Shown piece after piece: positions 31,751-43,650 of a DNA stretch of 64,000 nucleotides. A model generated the notes under the pieces. That model was not told the DNA's origin and did no database searches. It worked only from the letters and a program-made list of their open reading frames with translations. Numbering within the stretch: the stretch's first letter is position 1; every line of letters begins with the position of its first letter. Origin of the DNA: Orychophragmus violaceus (lineage: Eukaryota; Streptophyta; Magnoliopsida; Brassicales; Brassicaceae). The stretch is taken from the NCBI GenBank assembly GCA_030180135.1, contig CM058232.1:78349001-78413000 (forward strand), written 5' to 3'. Position numbers and translations under genes: made by a program.

Positions 31751-32770
31751 ATGACTAGCACAAACAATCAAAACACTTTCTCGATCCGGTCTGTCCTAGA
31801 GATGGACAAGCTGAACGGATCAAATTTCTTGACTTGGTCGCGGAACCTGAGGCTAGTCCTCAGACAGGAGAGAAAGGACTATGTCCTTGAGAGAGCTCTC
31901 CCCGTGAGGATCGGGTCCAATGCCTCTCATGCAGTATATGATGCTTGGAATAAGCATTATAATGATGCGGTAGATGTGCGTGGTCTGATGTTGGCTACCA
32001 TGGACTCAGATTTGCGGAAGCAATTTGAAAACATGGAGTCGCCAATAGAGATGATCAGCAGCCTGAAATTGAAATTTCAGGAGCAGGTAAGAGTGGAGAG
32101 ATACCAGTTGGTTAAGTCTCTCACTAGCTGCAAGCTACCAAATGATCATCCAGTAAGTCCTCATATCAGTAAAATGATAGGTTATATTGATAACCTGAGG
32201 AAACTGGATTATCCAGTTAGCCAAGAATTGGCAACTGAGATCATTCTGCAGTCACTGCCGTCAAGCTATGATAAGTTCAGAAGGAACTATATCAAGAAAG
32301 GCTTAACGAAGACGCTGACTGAACTGCATGATATGCTCAAGACAGTTGAGCCAAACGTGAAGAGTACCCAGTATAATCTCATAATGGAGAAGGGTGGGTT
32401 TATTAAACCTAGTGCTGACAAGGGTGAAGACAAAGTTGTCCAGATTTTAAATCATGGCAAGCGTGTGTCTTCTGAGCCCAAGTCAGATACCTCTTACGTT
32501 GGTAAGTGCTGCTACTGTAAAGAGACTGGGCATTGGAAGAGAGATTGCATTAAATTCATGGAAGATGATGAGGAGTTGAAGTTGATGTATGAGACTGCTT
32601 CCTCAGGTATTCATGTTATTACTTCAAGTTCTACCTTAAAGGTATTGGATACTGGTTGTGGCACTGATATTTGTTGTAATATGCAGAGCCTAAGCAACAG
32701 TAGAACGTTGAAGGAAGGGCAAGTGGAACTGCATGTCTGGAAGGAGCTATGGATGCTGCCTCAGCCGTAG
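31751..32770 (+). CDS. Copia Gag with partial protease, 339 aa
   Basis: Starts at the ATG after the leader (MTSTNNQNTFSIRSVLEMDK). Residues 18-200 form a UBN2-type Gag (LNGSNFLTWSRNLRLVLRQE, LQSLPSSYDKF). A CCHC knuckle lies at C253-C266 (CCYCKETGHWKRDC). The start of a retroviral-type aspartic protease shows at D300 (VLDTGCGTDICCN). After about residue 312 the frame departs from the family and stops. Gag would form particles. The frame is undamaged while everything downstream is broken, so the element can at most be mobilised in trans. Confidence 0.87.
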   Translation: MTSTNNQNTFSIRSVLEMDKLNGSNFLTWSRNLRLVLRQERKDYVLERALPVRIGSNASHAVYDAWNKHYNDAVDVRGLMLATMDSDLRKQFENMESPIEMISSLKLKFQEQVRVERYQLVKSLTSCKLPNDHPVSPHISKMIGYIDNLRKLDYPVSQELATEIILQSLPSSYDKFRRNYIKKGLTKTLTELHDMLKTVEPNVKSTQYNLIMEKGGFIKPSADKGEDKVVQILNHGKRVSSEPKSDTSYVGKCCYCKETGHWKRDCIKFMEDDEELKLMYETASSGIHVITSSSTLKVLDTGCGTDICCNMQSLSNSRTLKEGQVELHVWKELWMLPQP

Positions 32771-35130
32771 GGTTTTCACTTGTAGATGCCTTTGAGGCTT
32801 GGTTTTGTATTAAGTAATTGCTACAATGTACCTGCTTTAAGCAGAGTTGTCTTTCATTTTCTTGTAAGAATTTGAATGTTTTTCATTTTGATAAAAGACA
32901 AGTTTTGTTCTTTTGATCTTAATGAAATATTAATTGTAGCACCCTATTCAAGGAATGGGTTTTATATCTTAAACCAAAGAGTGCCTAAATGTACCATAAA
33001 TACCAAATTGGTTTAAATCTGATGAATTAAACCTGATTTTTCTTGGCATAAAAGTCTTGGTCACATAGAGTAAGTCGGATTCAGAAATCCCATAGTTATG
33101 CACTATTGGGCTCATTTGATCGGATATCTTATGAGACTTGAATTCTGTTTACTGGACCAAAAGACAAAGGGGCCTATCTTAGCCGAGCTAGAGAAAGGCC
33201 CAAAGGCTTATTGGAGATTGAACATACTCATGTATGTGGTCCGATGAGCAGTAATGCCAGAGAAAATTTCCTGTACTTCATTGTCTCTACTGATTAATTC
33301 AGTGAGTAAGACTGTGTTCATTTGATGAGACACAAGTCGGAATTCTTTGACATGGTCGAAAGAGTTCCAGAATGAGGTATAGAATCTGAGTGACAGAAGT
33401 ATTAAGACTCTGAATTAAATCACGAGTGAGAATACTTGAGTCATTAAAGATGTTATCATCTGAATGAGTGTGAAGTCGTTTCACAGCTCAATTCTCCTGA
33501 AAACCTTGAGGTATTTCTGTGAGAAAGAATCAGATCTTATAAGAAATGATTAAAGATGAGTCACACGAATCTTCCATGATATTCTTGAAGAATAACGCTC
33601 TAGAAATATCTAAGTTTACGCTGAAATAGTTCCACCAATATCAGTTGAAAGACACCACGTAAATGTGGATTGGAATCGATCCAAATTCGTCTTTACTGAG
33701 TATTTGTAGTTGAGCTACTTCGCTGGTTGTCCTAAGGAAACCAAGGCTTGTTATCTTTTACGTCCATTCTGTTTTCAAGAAGGGAAGTTACTTTCCAAGA
33801 AGAACAGTGGGAGTAAAAGTATGACTCGAAGAAATTCGACAAATACAGGTGGCTGCTTAACCTGTTGAGGGAGAGCAGCGGATGGATTTACAGATTTCTG
33901 TAGAATCTACACCTGTGGAGCCTGAAGTTCGCAGAGATGAAAGAATCAGTCACTAATCCGAGAGTGAATTCTCGTCATTAGTTAAACCTGATGATCATTG
34001 AAAGTTCGCATGATCTGATGATCATTGAAAGCGACGAATCTGCGAAATTCAAAGAAGCGAAAGTGAGCCCGGACTCCGGAAAAATTACATTTTGTGTAAG
34101 TTAGCTTCATCGATCCATTCATGGATGGAAGCAAACATATCGGAGTTGGAATCTTCGTTCTGTTGAAGTAGTCAAGGTTTTGACTTAAACAGGAACGAAA
34201 TGGAACTGTGCGTTTACTAAAAGATAAGTGGGAGCAATATTGCATTTCTCATAGTGTATGTCGATGACATACTGATTCTCGGATATAACGTCCTAATGTT
34301 GCAGTCGGTAAAGGACTGGCTTGGGAGTTGGTTTTATGATTGACATGGGTAAAGCCACGTATGTTCTTGGATTTTGGATCTAAAGATAGAGATCCAAAAG
34401 AGCTGGTAGGACAATGTCATGATTCTTAAAATTGACAAAGTCCTACACGTTTTCAGCAATCCAAGAAGGGTTTTATGCCAATGCCACATGGCATTACGTT
34501 AAGCAAGAAACAGTATCCTTCGATATCTGCTGAGCTTGAATGCATGGATGAGATTCCATATGCGTCGGCAATTGGATCTATCATGTATGCCATGACACGT
34601 ACTTGTTTTGATGTTGCTTTAATGTTAAGCAAGACAAGTAAAGACCAGTCAAATCCAGCAAATAATCACTGGATAGACGTAATGAATATCCTCAAGTATT
34701 TGAAAAATACTTAGGATAAGTTCTTGATTTACGGAGAAAGTGAGGTGCTACAAGTCGGTAGAGTCTGAAAGGCAAGTTTCCAACAGACAAAGATGATTTC
34801 CGGTCACAGTCCGGTTATATCTTGTGTCTGTCTGGCGGTGCAAGGCACTGTTGCTGACTCCATGACTTAAGCTGAATATTTCGCAGCTTGGGAAGCGGCG
34901 AAAGAGGTTGTTTGGAAAGAAGAGTTCATCACTGAACTCGATGTGATTCCCAGGATAGATGAGACTAGCTGCACATCAGAGGTCCAAACATCTTGAGGGT
35001 AGGTATAACCTATTCCGTGAGATAAATGACAGAGGTGTTAAGTAGATCAGCAAGTTTCAACGAATGAGAACGTTGCTAATCTATTAACGAAGCCACTCCT
35101 TAGGCCTAAGCACGAGTCGCAGACTGTAGC
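32771..35130 (+). pseudogene. Copia pol relic (integrase/RT/RNase H fragments)
   Basis: Short recognisable blocks in different frames: RT YVDDILILG at 34250-34275, PYASAIGSIMYAM (34554-34593), RNase H SGYILCL...AEYFAAWEAAKEVVW (34802-34920) and the C-terminal LTKPLLRPKHES (about 35086-35120). The distance from protease to YVDD is about 1.6 kb, shorter than in intact elements, so internal deletions as well as frameshifts have occurred. Confidence 0.82.
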
Positions 35131-36003
35131 TGTAGGATAAGTGAAATTAAGATGTAGTCTTAATTTCAGTGGGAGTTTGTAAAAGGTTTTATTTAGTTAT
35201 TGATATGTTCTTGTAAAACATTTTGAGATGTTTAATAATAAAATTATTATTTCAGGATTATTTTAACTGTGATGAAATAATCGTTCCAAAATGATATGAA
35301 CCATTTTATAGGTCATCGAAGTAAGTGACTTGATCTTGAGTCATCAAAGTCATTTAGCTTGATCATGAGACCCTATATTTGATAGATGGCTTATATCATC
35401 CTGTCCCTAGTCGAAGGTTGTTGAAATTTGAACACCAACAACCGTGTGAGACTAGATTGGTATGTGACTTATGACAAAGTCTCAGTGTGTCATAGATGCG
35501 CGGCATCAAAGTCAGTACATAGGTGTATGTTGGGTACATACGACCGGACATGACCCGATTATAAGAACTCTTCAGGATATTTATATCTGTGTCATAAGAG
35601 ATTCTTACTACGACTATAGAGTATAGTCCTTAGACCTGAGTTCGCATGCATGTGACTGCACATGAACTAATGCGCTTTGATCATTGTCTAATGCTGTCGT
35701 TAAGCGATAGTTATAAGGACCTTGATTGGGTGTATTATGAAATGAGTAGTTTACAGTGATGGAACAAGACGGGATTTGTCCCTCCAATATAAATGGAGTG
35801 AATATCTCTAGGCCAATCGGAGATTTGAATACTGGAAAATGCATGGCCATGCTCAAACGGACTTTCCCGAGTCGTTTGGATTGTCAGTATCAAATCAGAG
35901 TCCGATGAACAAGATTAGGCTTTATAAGGATGACACTAATCTTGCCTTATGACTAATCGAGATATTGAGACAAAAGGATTATGAATACAGAGATTCCAGT
36001 TCA

Positions 36004-36013
36004 AGTGGGAGAT
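36004..36013 (+). other. Polypurine tract
   Basis: AGTGGGAGAT directly before the 3' LTR. Confidence 0.8.
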
Positions 36014-36646
36014 TGTTGGAATTATGTCCAGTAATCTCTGTACTGTCTCTAGAAAGTAAGAGTATGTCAATGATCAGACATAAGTCATATAATACTGGGG
36101 GTCATGATGGCTTGCTAGAGTCCGCTCATGATCTATAAGTCTTGGACTTATTGCCTTTATTATATGATCCCATATGGGTCACACGCCTAAGCTAACGGGA
36201 AAATACGAAGGAACGGTTTAGCAGAAGTACGGTAAAAGTGCTAGGCATTTACTGTACTTAGAGAGACTAAAGGGCCTGATTAAATCCCTTGGATTTAATC
36301 AGAACTGAGAATTGAGCCCAAAAGCCCATAAGAACTGGACAAGGGTTTTATTAAATAAAACTTGCCCTAGCTCTTATTTTTTCTCAAGCTTCTGCGCCTC
36401 CCTCCTCTCTCTCTGCGCCTCCTCTCTTTGGTCTAGCAGCCTCTCTTCCCGAAGTGTGCGTGTGTGAGCCTTTGGAGGAACAACCTCTTGGTGGTTCTGC
36501 TGATCTCTGACCCGTACCTCCATTCCGCTGCATAAACAAGGTAACAGGTGAGATCCTTTATGTTTCTAGCAAGAGAACCTAGATCTGGCATGTTTAGGAG
36601 TTTAATCTGAAGAATTGAATCAGGATTAACACCAAACTATCCTTCA
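36014..36646 (+). repeat. 3' LTR of copia element
   Basis: 633 bp, three visible differences from the 5' LTR (TTAGAAT/TTGGAAT, TTGGGCC/TTGAGCC, CTCTATT/CTCCATT). Followed by CCTAC. Confidence 0.93.
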
Positions 36647-36651
36647 CCTAC

Positions 36652-36805
36652 CACGTTCCAGGTTCGATCCTCCTGCTATGTGAAACTATCTCAAAATTAT
36701 TTTGGACACCCACATATATTTGAGAGAGGGTCATGGGTTCCACCTCCCCTTATGGATTAGTCTGAGTCCCTCCATATACTCGGGATACCCATTTAACCAA
36801 AAAAA
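36652..36805 (+). mobile_element. SINE, 3' part with B box and A-rich tail
   Basis: Resumes after the copia target duplication with the pol III B box GGTTCGATCC (36661-36670), then a tRNA-unrelated body ending ATTTAACC plus an A tract. The flanking copy of AACTGTATGA is at 36806-36815. With the copia removed, A and B boxes are about 40 bp apart, normal for a tRNA-type promoter. Confidence 0.87.
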
Positions 36806-36815
36806 AACTGTATGA

Positions 36816-37399
36816 CATATATGTTTCTTTTAAATAATATTTATATTTTATCCGAAAAATTTTTGGACCTATTTCTGATTATTAACTATTATTTGTTCCT
36901 TAATAATTTCTTTTAGTGTCAATTATCCATATTTTATAGTTTTGCTCTTATATTTATACCCATTTTACATATTCTCGACTTTCTAAAATTAAACTGTAGA
37001 AACTTACATATATCATAAATGTAATAATATATAATAGTTGAATTGAATTTCTCCAGTGTTGGTACATCAACATTTGTAAACAAATAAAAATAGTATGTGT
37101 ATACTATAACTACTTGTTTTAAAACGATTTAGTTTAATTCTTCAAACTTTATTATAACATAAACATAAATTAAAATAAATGAAATTAAAATATAATTTAA
37201 AATATAATTGACATATAAATTTTATATTATACAAGATTTAAATGCATATTTAATTTTCATGTTCTGTATGATTTAGTTGACACCGCTTAACTTACATAGA
37301 TAATTTAATATGAATATAAGTGAAAAACAAAACAAAATTTTCACAGCTAAAGATAAACTTACAAAACGTAAAAAGACTCTGTTATCTAGATTGGTGGTT
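36816..37399. other. AT-rich spacer, no gene seen
   Basis: Very AT-rich with TATAAT-like low-complexity stretches. No coding or structural feature supported. Confidence 0.5.
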
Positions 37400-40300
37400 C
37401 AAAATTAACGTTGACAATATGTCACAGTTGAAATCGAGCACTCCTTGCTACCTTATCCACCTTTATGTTTTTTCCTGTGGGATCCAAGGAATCTCGAAGG
37501 TCTTGAAAAAAAAAAATTTCGTCTCTCGAACTCCTCTATATGAATTGCAAACGCAGACTACTCTTTTTGTTCAAACACCATCTTCACCAACTCAGAGTAG
37601 TATTTAGCGGAAAAAACTTTCTCTTGTTGTGAGAATCTCATGTATTCCATGGTCCAAATCAATGCCTCGAATTTAGCGTACAGTGGTGAGAGGCTACTAT
37701 GAATATTTATACTCCTATGATTATATTCACACCTCTTTCATAGCAGCTATACCAACCTTAGCTTTAATACACATCACCTTTTTTCCATGAGCCATATATA
37801 TAGCACCATGCATTGTTCCTTTTGAATCAGATTCATTTCTATCGTATTCTGTGTTGCAAATGATCTCGTCTATTCCATTGAGTTCCATTTATTTCGGCTT
37901 CTTCCCATGTTAGAAATTTTGTTTTCCGCCATTCTTCAAATTTCCTGAGGATTCCGAACTAAGTTTTTGTACAATTTAATGTTCCTACTTTTTCAAAGGT
38001 ACCATAGTATTTGTGGGAAGACTAACTTTTAGTATTTGATGGTAGCCTGCAAAAAAAGATAATTCTTATTTAATGGAATTTATGAAAACTCCCATGTTTT
38101 TGTAGAGTCGGTGGACATTCAAAAAGAACATAATTTATCGTTTCTTTCGCTGCCCCACATATGGCACAATGTATTTCACAATTAATCCATGTAGACTTTT
38201 TTTTTTCTTTACCGACAGACAACCCAAAATCGTTTGCCAAACTAAATGTTTTAACTAGGGTTGGCATTTTACCCGAAACCCGAACCCGAATCCGAACCCG
38301 ATCTAAAAAACCCGATCCGATCCGAACCGATTTTTTAAAAATACCCGAATAGGACTTAAGTTAAAGTATTTCGGGTATTGGGTAATACCCGAACCCGAAT
38401 GGGTACCCGAAATAACTCAAAGTTTAATCTAATTTCGGTTAGTTCTAATACTTTCGAGCATTTTTAATAGTTTATGTAGTTTATGTTTTTATATTTTGGG
38501 TAATACATATATTTTTGAGTAATTTCTAATACTTTTTGGTAATTTAAGTATATGTTTTTATGGGATAATTGGATAATTCAAATATTTTTTTATTATTTTT
38601 GAGTAATTTTCTGAGTTTTCAGAAAATTTATGGTGATTTTGGATATCCGAACCCGATATGTCCCGAACCGAACCCGACCCGATATTTTGAAATATCCGAA
38701 TGGGGCCAAAATTAAAGTATTTCGGATATCGGGTAATATCCGAACCCGAACCGAACCCGAATGGGTACCCGAACGCCCAGCCCTAGTTTTAACTAGGGTG
38801 GAAACTTTAGTTTCCGTGAAAATACATGTAGCTTTTTAACATATGGCCCCAAAAGAGAGATAATCAGTTCTTTATTAGAATATTCTTGCTCTATATGTAT
38901 CCGGATTTCACCATATAATTTTCATATTTTGTAAAGTGCCACTAGTTTGTATCTGGTCTTAGATACCCACTTACGTGTATACTTACCATAATTGATGCAT
39001 CTTTTGTCACCATATAATCTTGTATCAAAGTGTTTCCACATAGAAGTGTACTTATCAATCAAATGGTCTATGGTGGCTGGTCTTGGGTGATTGATAATAC
39101 TAATAGACTTGTCCAAAGTATGTTAATGCAAAAAATCATATTCCAGCATTATTATTATCCCGACATAGTTTGTCCCAAGACATCTAATGTATAACTTTGT
39201 TTTTTTCCCCCTGAACCTCAGAAAAACTGAGCAGCTACACTTGTAAGTTTGAATGTTACGATTTTGGTAATTGAAAAATGACTTTACATGATTGAGTAAT
39301 GTCGTAGCGGCCGATTCAATTAAAACTTCATTTCCTCCTTGCTATAGGACATTGATGTCCATCAATTAACTCAGTTGTGAAGCCGATCATGGAGAAAACT
39401 AAAAACATGTGTTTTTGCCCTTCCTAAACTCTCTGATATCCCTAGGTATGACTCCTTTCCACCAATAGTAAAAACCAAGAGTAATTTTCATTTCTTGGAG
39501 ATGATTTATTAAAATTAATATGTTATCCAGTCACCTTTTCATAATCCTTAAGAAATTTTAGAATTACCTAACACTTCTCAATAGTTGCTTTGCAAAAGAA
39601 TAAATATTCTTTCGCGAATAAAAGATGTGAGATCGAAGGACTCGCTCTTGCAACTTTTAAAGCAGTTAATAATTTATGATTGTCTACTTTATGAATATTC
39701 GCGATTAACTCCTCCGTACAAAGAATGAAACGATAAGGAGATAGAGGATACCATGTCGGAGTCCACTTTTACAAATATTATGTCCTTTCGGTTGCCCATT
39801 TTATAAGACTTTATACTGAACTGATGAAGTACATCTCATCATCAATTGTATCCATTGTGTCGCAAATCCCATTTTTAGTAAAATTTCAACAACAAAAAAA
39901 CACTCTACATGACCATATGCCTTACTCATATATGTATTTGTTGCCATGAATTTTTCTTTATAATATAGATGGTCCTTTACAATTAAATATTTTCTGTGAA
40001 ATTAGTATACTAACCGAAATTAGTCGCCTAACCACAAAAGCTAATTTAGTTTCTGAGATAAGCTCTGGTAATATCTTTTTTAGACTTGACACAAAACCTT
40101 GAAAATAATATTTATATCCCACATTGCACAAGCTAATAGGTCTTAAATTTTTCATATGACTTGGTCGTTCCGTCTTGGGAATTAAACAAATGTTTGTCAT
40201 ATTTGACATCAGATCCAATTCTTAGGTCCTTAAAAATTTGTTTACTAGCTAAAGATCGGCCATGATTGTTGAAAAAAACAGGACCGTGATTCCATCTGAT

Positions 40301-41235
40301 CATGGTGCCTTCTCTAAATGCATTATAAATATAGCACTCCCGACCTCTTCCGTTGTTGCTAAAGCTGTAAGCTTAGTATTCATTTTTTTTTCTTTTATCA
40401 GAGTAGGTACCTCCCCTAATAATTTCTCAAATTTTGCTGGAGATGTAGAAGTAAATAAATCCTCAAAGTATTCCACTGTAATCTTCTGAATATCTGATTC
40501 CGTCGTAACCCATTCCTCTGACGCATTTTGTAAACATAATCCTATTCCATTCTTGTCGCTGTTTAGTCAATACAAAGACAAATTAAGTGTATATGTCCCC
40601 TGAAATGTGGCACATGTTCCTACTTTTCCGTTGTCAATACAATTCTTGTAAGCCTTCTTGAGTGCGATTATCATATGTTTGAACGTCTTCAAGTGCCCTT
40701 TATAACTCATTTATTCTCTATTTCCCATACGAAAGAGTATTTTTCCTCCACTTTGAGATCTCATGAAGACATCGTTAAATCTTAGAAACAAAGTCTTGAT
40801 TGTTTCTTCCAAATAATTGTCTCCAACCTTCCGCAATTGTTTCCAATTATCCTTCTTTCCGTACCCATCTTTTATCAAACCGAAAATGATATTTTGGGAA
40901 TTTTTTCATCTAATGTATCCACCAAGGGTCTACGATATGACCTACCATTCTCAAATATTCCACAACAAGAAAACGAAAAGAGGGTATGCCAATCGTCGTT
41001 TGCTAATGCCCTTTCCAATCAACATCAAATTAGTTTCATTGCTCATCCATTATCTCAGAGACAATACATCTCCAAGTGAAGGGAATTGCAAGAATGCATG
41101 TCTTAATGGACCATCTTATTTCTCATGAGTTCTAGTAATTTCATTTAGATCCTCAATAATAAACCAAGGTTCCGTTCGATTCAAGCTAATCGGTGTGAGT
41201 CTTTCCATACTTGGTCCCAATGTCACTAAATCAAT
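37400..41235 (-). mobile_element. LINE relic, minus strand
   Basis: Read leftward: an endonuclease block with PWFII.DLNEI (about 41180-41130), an RT start at 40218-39958 (ICLIPKTERPSHMKNLRPIS, LCNVGYKY), zinc-binding RVT CAICGAAKETINYVLFECPP (38200-38130), and an RNase H end ELVKMVFEQKE.SAFAIHIEEF (about 37590-37520). The order is that of an L1-type ORF2. Stops and frameshifts are frequent. It is interrupted by a hAT MITE (38256-38785). ORF1 is not seen. Confidence 0.8.
38256..38785. mobile_element. hAT-type MITE with CCCGAACCCGA repeats
   Basis: Ends TAGGGTTGGC and, inverted, TAGGGCTGGGCG, with a perfect 8-bp target duplication GTTTTAAC (38248-38255, 38786-38793), the hAT signature. The 530-bp body has dense CCCGAACCCGA clusters at both ends and an AT-rich centre. 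Non-coding. Inserted into the zinc-binding part of the LINE relic. Confidence 0.88.
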
Positions 41236-41332
41236 TTTTACAGGTTTGTGGTATATGTTGAGAAGCTTAAAATAATTGATTTGGATACCTATGTCACCAA
41301 AGTGCTCTTACCTTTTCATTATCGTGTCCCAA

Positions 41333-41400
41333 GAGAACTCTAGAGTTAAGTGTGATTGATCTAGAGTAGTTGAAGGATGGGTGACCTACCGGGAAGTGAT
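41333..41400 (+). ncRNA. 5S rRNA-derived segment in Cassandra LTR 1 (degenerate)
   Basis: AGAACTCTAGAGTTAAGTG then GGATGGGTGACCTACC, corresponding to the central 5S rRNA region with A-box and C-box. Not a ribosomal 5S gene: the 5' third of 5S is missing and several positions differ. Confidence 0.75.
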
Positions 41401-41789
41401 TCCCGGTATCGTGTAGGTGAGGACAAAGCATGGAGGAACGGTCGTATAATGATTGCAAAGAAATTAAACAAGTATTTCGAGCCTCCCAAAAAATAATGCA
41501 CCGGCGGTCGAACGAGGGTAGGCCCAAGAGCCGAGGGAGAGGACGTGTAGCCCACGTACAGTGGTGGTCGGAGCGTTACAAGTTGTAACAGAGCCGAATC
41601 TAAAAAAATGTATGGAGTCGGTGAGAGCTCACACCGTCAAGGATAACAATCTTGGTGTGCAACTAGGTTTTGCACTCTGTGAGAGGGGGTTATTGTAACA
41701 TCTTGGTTTGTGATATATCTAGAGAGGCCTAAAAGAATTGATTTGACTACCTATGTCACTTAAGTGCACTTCTCTTTTGAGTCACTTGT

Positions 41790-41860
41790 CCAGAGAGAAC
41801 TCCAAAGTTAAGCGTGCTTGAGATAGAGTAGTTGAAAGATGGGTGACCTACCAGGAATTG
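41790..41860 (+). ncRNA. 5S rRNA-derived segment in Cassandra LTR 2
   Basis: AGAACTCCAAAGTTAAGCGT, then GCTTGAGATAGAGTAG and AGATGGGTGACCTACC. The A-box (AAGTTAAGCGTGCTTG) agrees with genuine 5S better than LTR 1 does. Confidence 0.78.
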
Positions 41861-42189
41861 ATTCGAGGTATCGTGCGAGTGAGGACAAGGCACGGGGAAC
41901 TGTTATGTTGTGATTGCATGGACAGTAAAAAAGTATTTCGAGCCTCTTAAAAGTAATAAACCAACTGTCAGACGAGGGTGGACCCAAAGGCCGAGTGAGC
42001 ATGCGTGAAGCCAACAGATGGGGGGTCGGGGCATTATGGAACCATTCTTTTCTCTTAATTGAACAAGAAATTTGAGGTACTTGAGTGTCCAACTTCTTCA
42101 TGTGGGTGCTCAGTGCCTCAATCTTCTCACTCAGAACCTTGTACCTAGGTTCATCATTTCTCGTTATCTTCGTCATAGTAATCATATAA

Positions 42190-42712
42190 GTTTTTGCCTC
42201 TTTGCATGCATCCATCTTGAATTCTACGAGTAAATTCTTAGCATAGGTACTTTGTGAGATCAATACACGAGCTTATGATTGTGTAATCTATAGACAGGAA
42301 AATACTTCAGCTCACCCACATGCTCATTTCAAACTCCTGAGTCATGCTTACAACAAATTCATCTACTAGTATTTGTGAGGTTCCTTTGAAAATGATGTCA
42401 TCCACATAGATCTGAACAATCAAATTTTTTTTTTCTCATTCAAGAAGAAACCATTAAGCCTTTCATACATGCATGTGGAGCTTGTTTAAGCCCATAAAGA
42501 GCTTTCTTTAGCTTGTAGACGTAATTTGCATTCAAGGAATCCTTAAAACATTTCGGTTGTTCCACATAGACTTCTTTTTGCAAGAGTTGATTTAGAAAGA
42601 CACTCTTTACATCCATATGGTAAACTAGGAAGTTCAGGATGCGTGACATTCCTAAGAAAAGTCGTATTGACTTAAGTATGGCCATTGGTGCAAATGTTTC
42701 CTCAAAATCCAC
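42190..42712 (-). pseudogene. Copia reverse transcriptase remnant
   Basis: Open stretch 42712-42440 with DFEETFAPMAILKSIRLFL, YHMDVKSVFLNQLLQKEVYV and YKLKKALYGLKQAPHA, typical Ty1/copia RT. The downstream frame contains ISQSTYAKNLLVEFKMD. The YVDD-containing part lies in the broken stretch between. Confidence 0.87.
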
Positions 42713-43650
42713 ACTGTTAATTTGAGAGTATCACTCAGTCACTAGTCTAGACTTGTTGCGCACTACCACTCCTCCACAAATCTTGTATTTGAACATCCAC
42801 TTATTTCCTAAAACATTTACTTCATCAAGTCTTGGAACTAGTTCTCAGACATCATTGCTTCAGTTATTGTTACATGGCCAAAATCCACAATTCACCATCA
42901 ACGGCTTGTACATGAGTTTTTTGCTTGATAGTGGATACAAAGCATGTGAAATAAACCATATCTCTGAAGTTGATGTGACAAGCTCTGGTTTTCATCCCTT
43001 CTTGTACATCACCGATTATGTCACAAGATGAGTGGTTTCGAAGTACTTTCAGATGATTCCTTTCTTGTATTATCCATTGAAATTTGTCAGCATTTTCTCG
43101 TTTTAACTCATCAACCTCTCCTTAGTCACTGTTAATTTATGTTGAGCTCAAACCATCCCACTTAGTGAAGGAATAATCGCCATACACAATATTGACTGAT
43201 TTCACGATAGCACATTTCTGGAGGTTGTAGACTCTGAATTTGATGTACTACTACATGAGTATCCCAAGAAAATTCCTTCATCACTTTTTGAATCGAATTT
43301 TCCTAGATGATCCTTATCATTTAGAATGTAACAATCGCATCAAAAGACGTGGAGGTATATCAAATTAGGCGTCGTCCCTTTCCACAGTTCATAGGGTGTT
43401 TTGGTTGATCATTTCCTTTCATACACTCGGTTGATGATGTAGCATGCGGTATTTATAGTCTCTGCCCTGAACCTTATTTGTATGTTGTTACATAGATCAT
43501 TTCTCTCTCCATCTCTTGAAGTGGTCTATTATTTCTTTCAACAACACCATTATGTTGAGGTATTCGTGGAGCTGAGAATTGATGGTTGATTCCATCATCT
43601 TCGCAGAACACTCTCACGGATCCAATGTGGAATTCTCCTTCATGATCACT

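Larger units (their letters stand above)
29445..36646 (+). mobile_element. Young Ty1/copia element with open gag and decayed pol
   Basis: 7.2-kb element with 633-bp LTRs (29445-30077, 36014-36646), target duplication CCTAC (29440-29444, 36647-36651), Met-tRNA-type primer site and purine tract. I count three LTR differences. gag (31751-32770) is open into the start of protease. Integrase, RT and RNase H survive only as fragments in shifting frames (about 33000-35120). The element sits inside a SINE between its pol III boxes. Confidence 0.92.
41236..42050 (+). mobile_element. Cassandra-type TRIM with 5S rRNA-derived LTR segments
   Basis: Two diverged direct repeats (about 41236-41585 and 41696-42050) surround a 110-bp internal region. 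That region starts with a primer-site-like GTTGTAACAGAGCC (about 41583) and ends with the purine tract GAGAGGGGGTTAT. Each repeat contains a segment matching plant 5S rRNA, including its internal pol III promoter. No protein coding. This organisation defines Cassandra. LTRs are clearly diverged, so the insertion is old; no target duplication was found. Confidence 0.8.

Noticed and set aside
29391..36670. Functional tRNA gene
   Set aside because: A and B boxes are present, but no cloverleaf; the body, A-tail and target duplication identify a SINE, and the boxes are 7 kb apart.
41333..41860. Genuine 5S rRNA genes
   Set aside because: Only the central part of 5S is present, embedded in direct terminal repeats with PBS and PPT, as in Cassandra elements.
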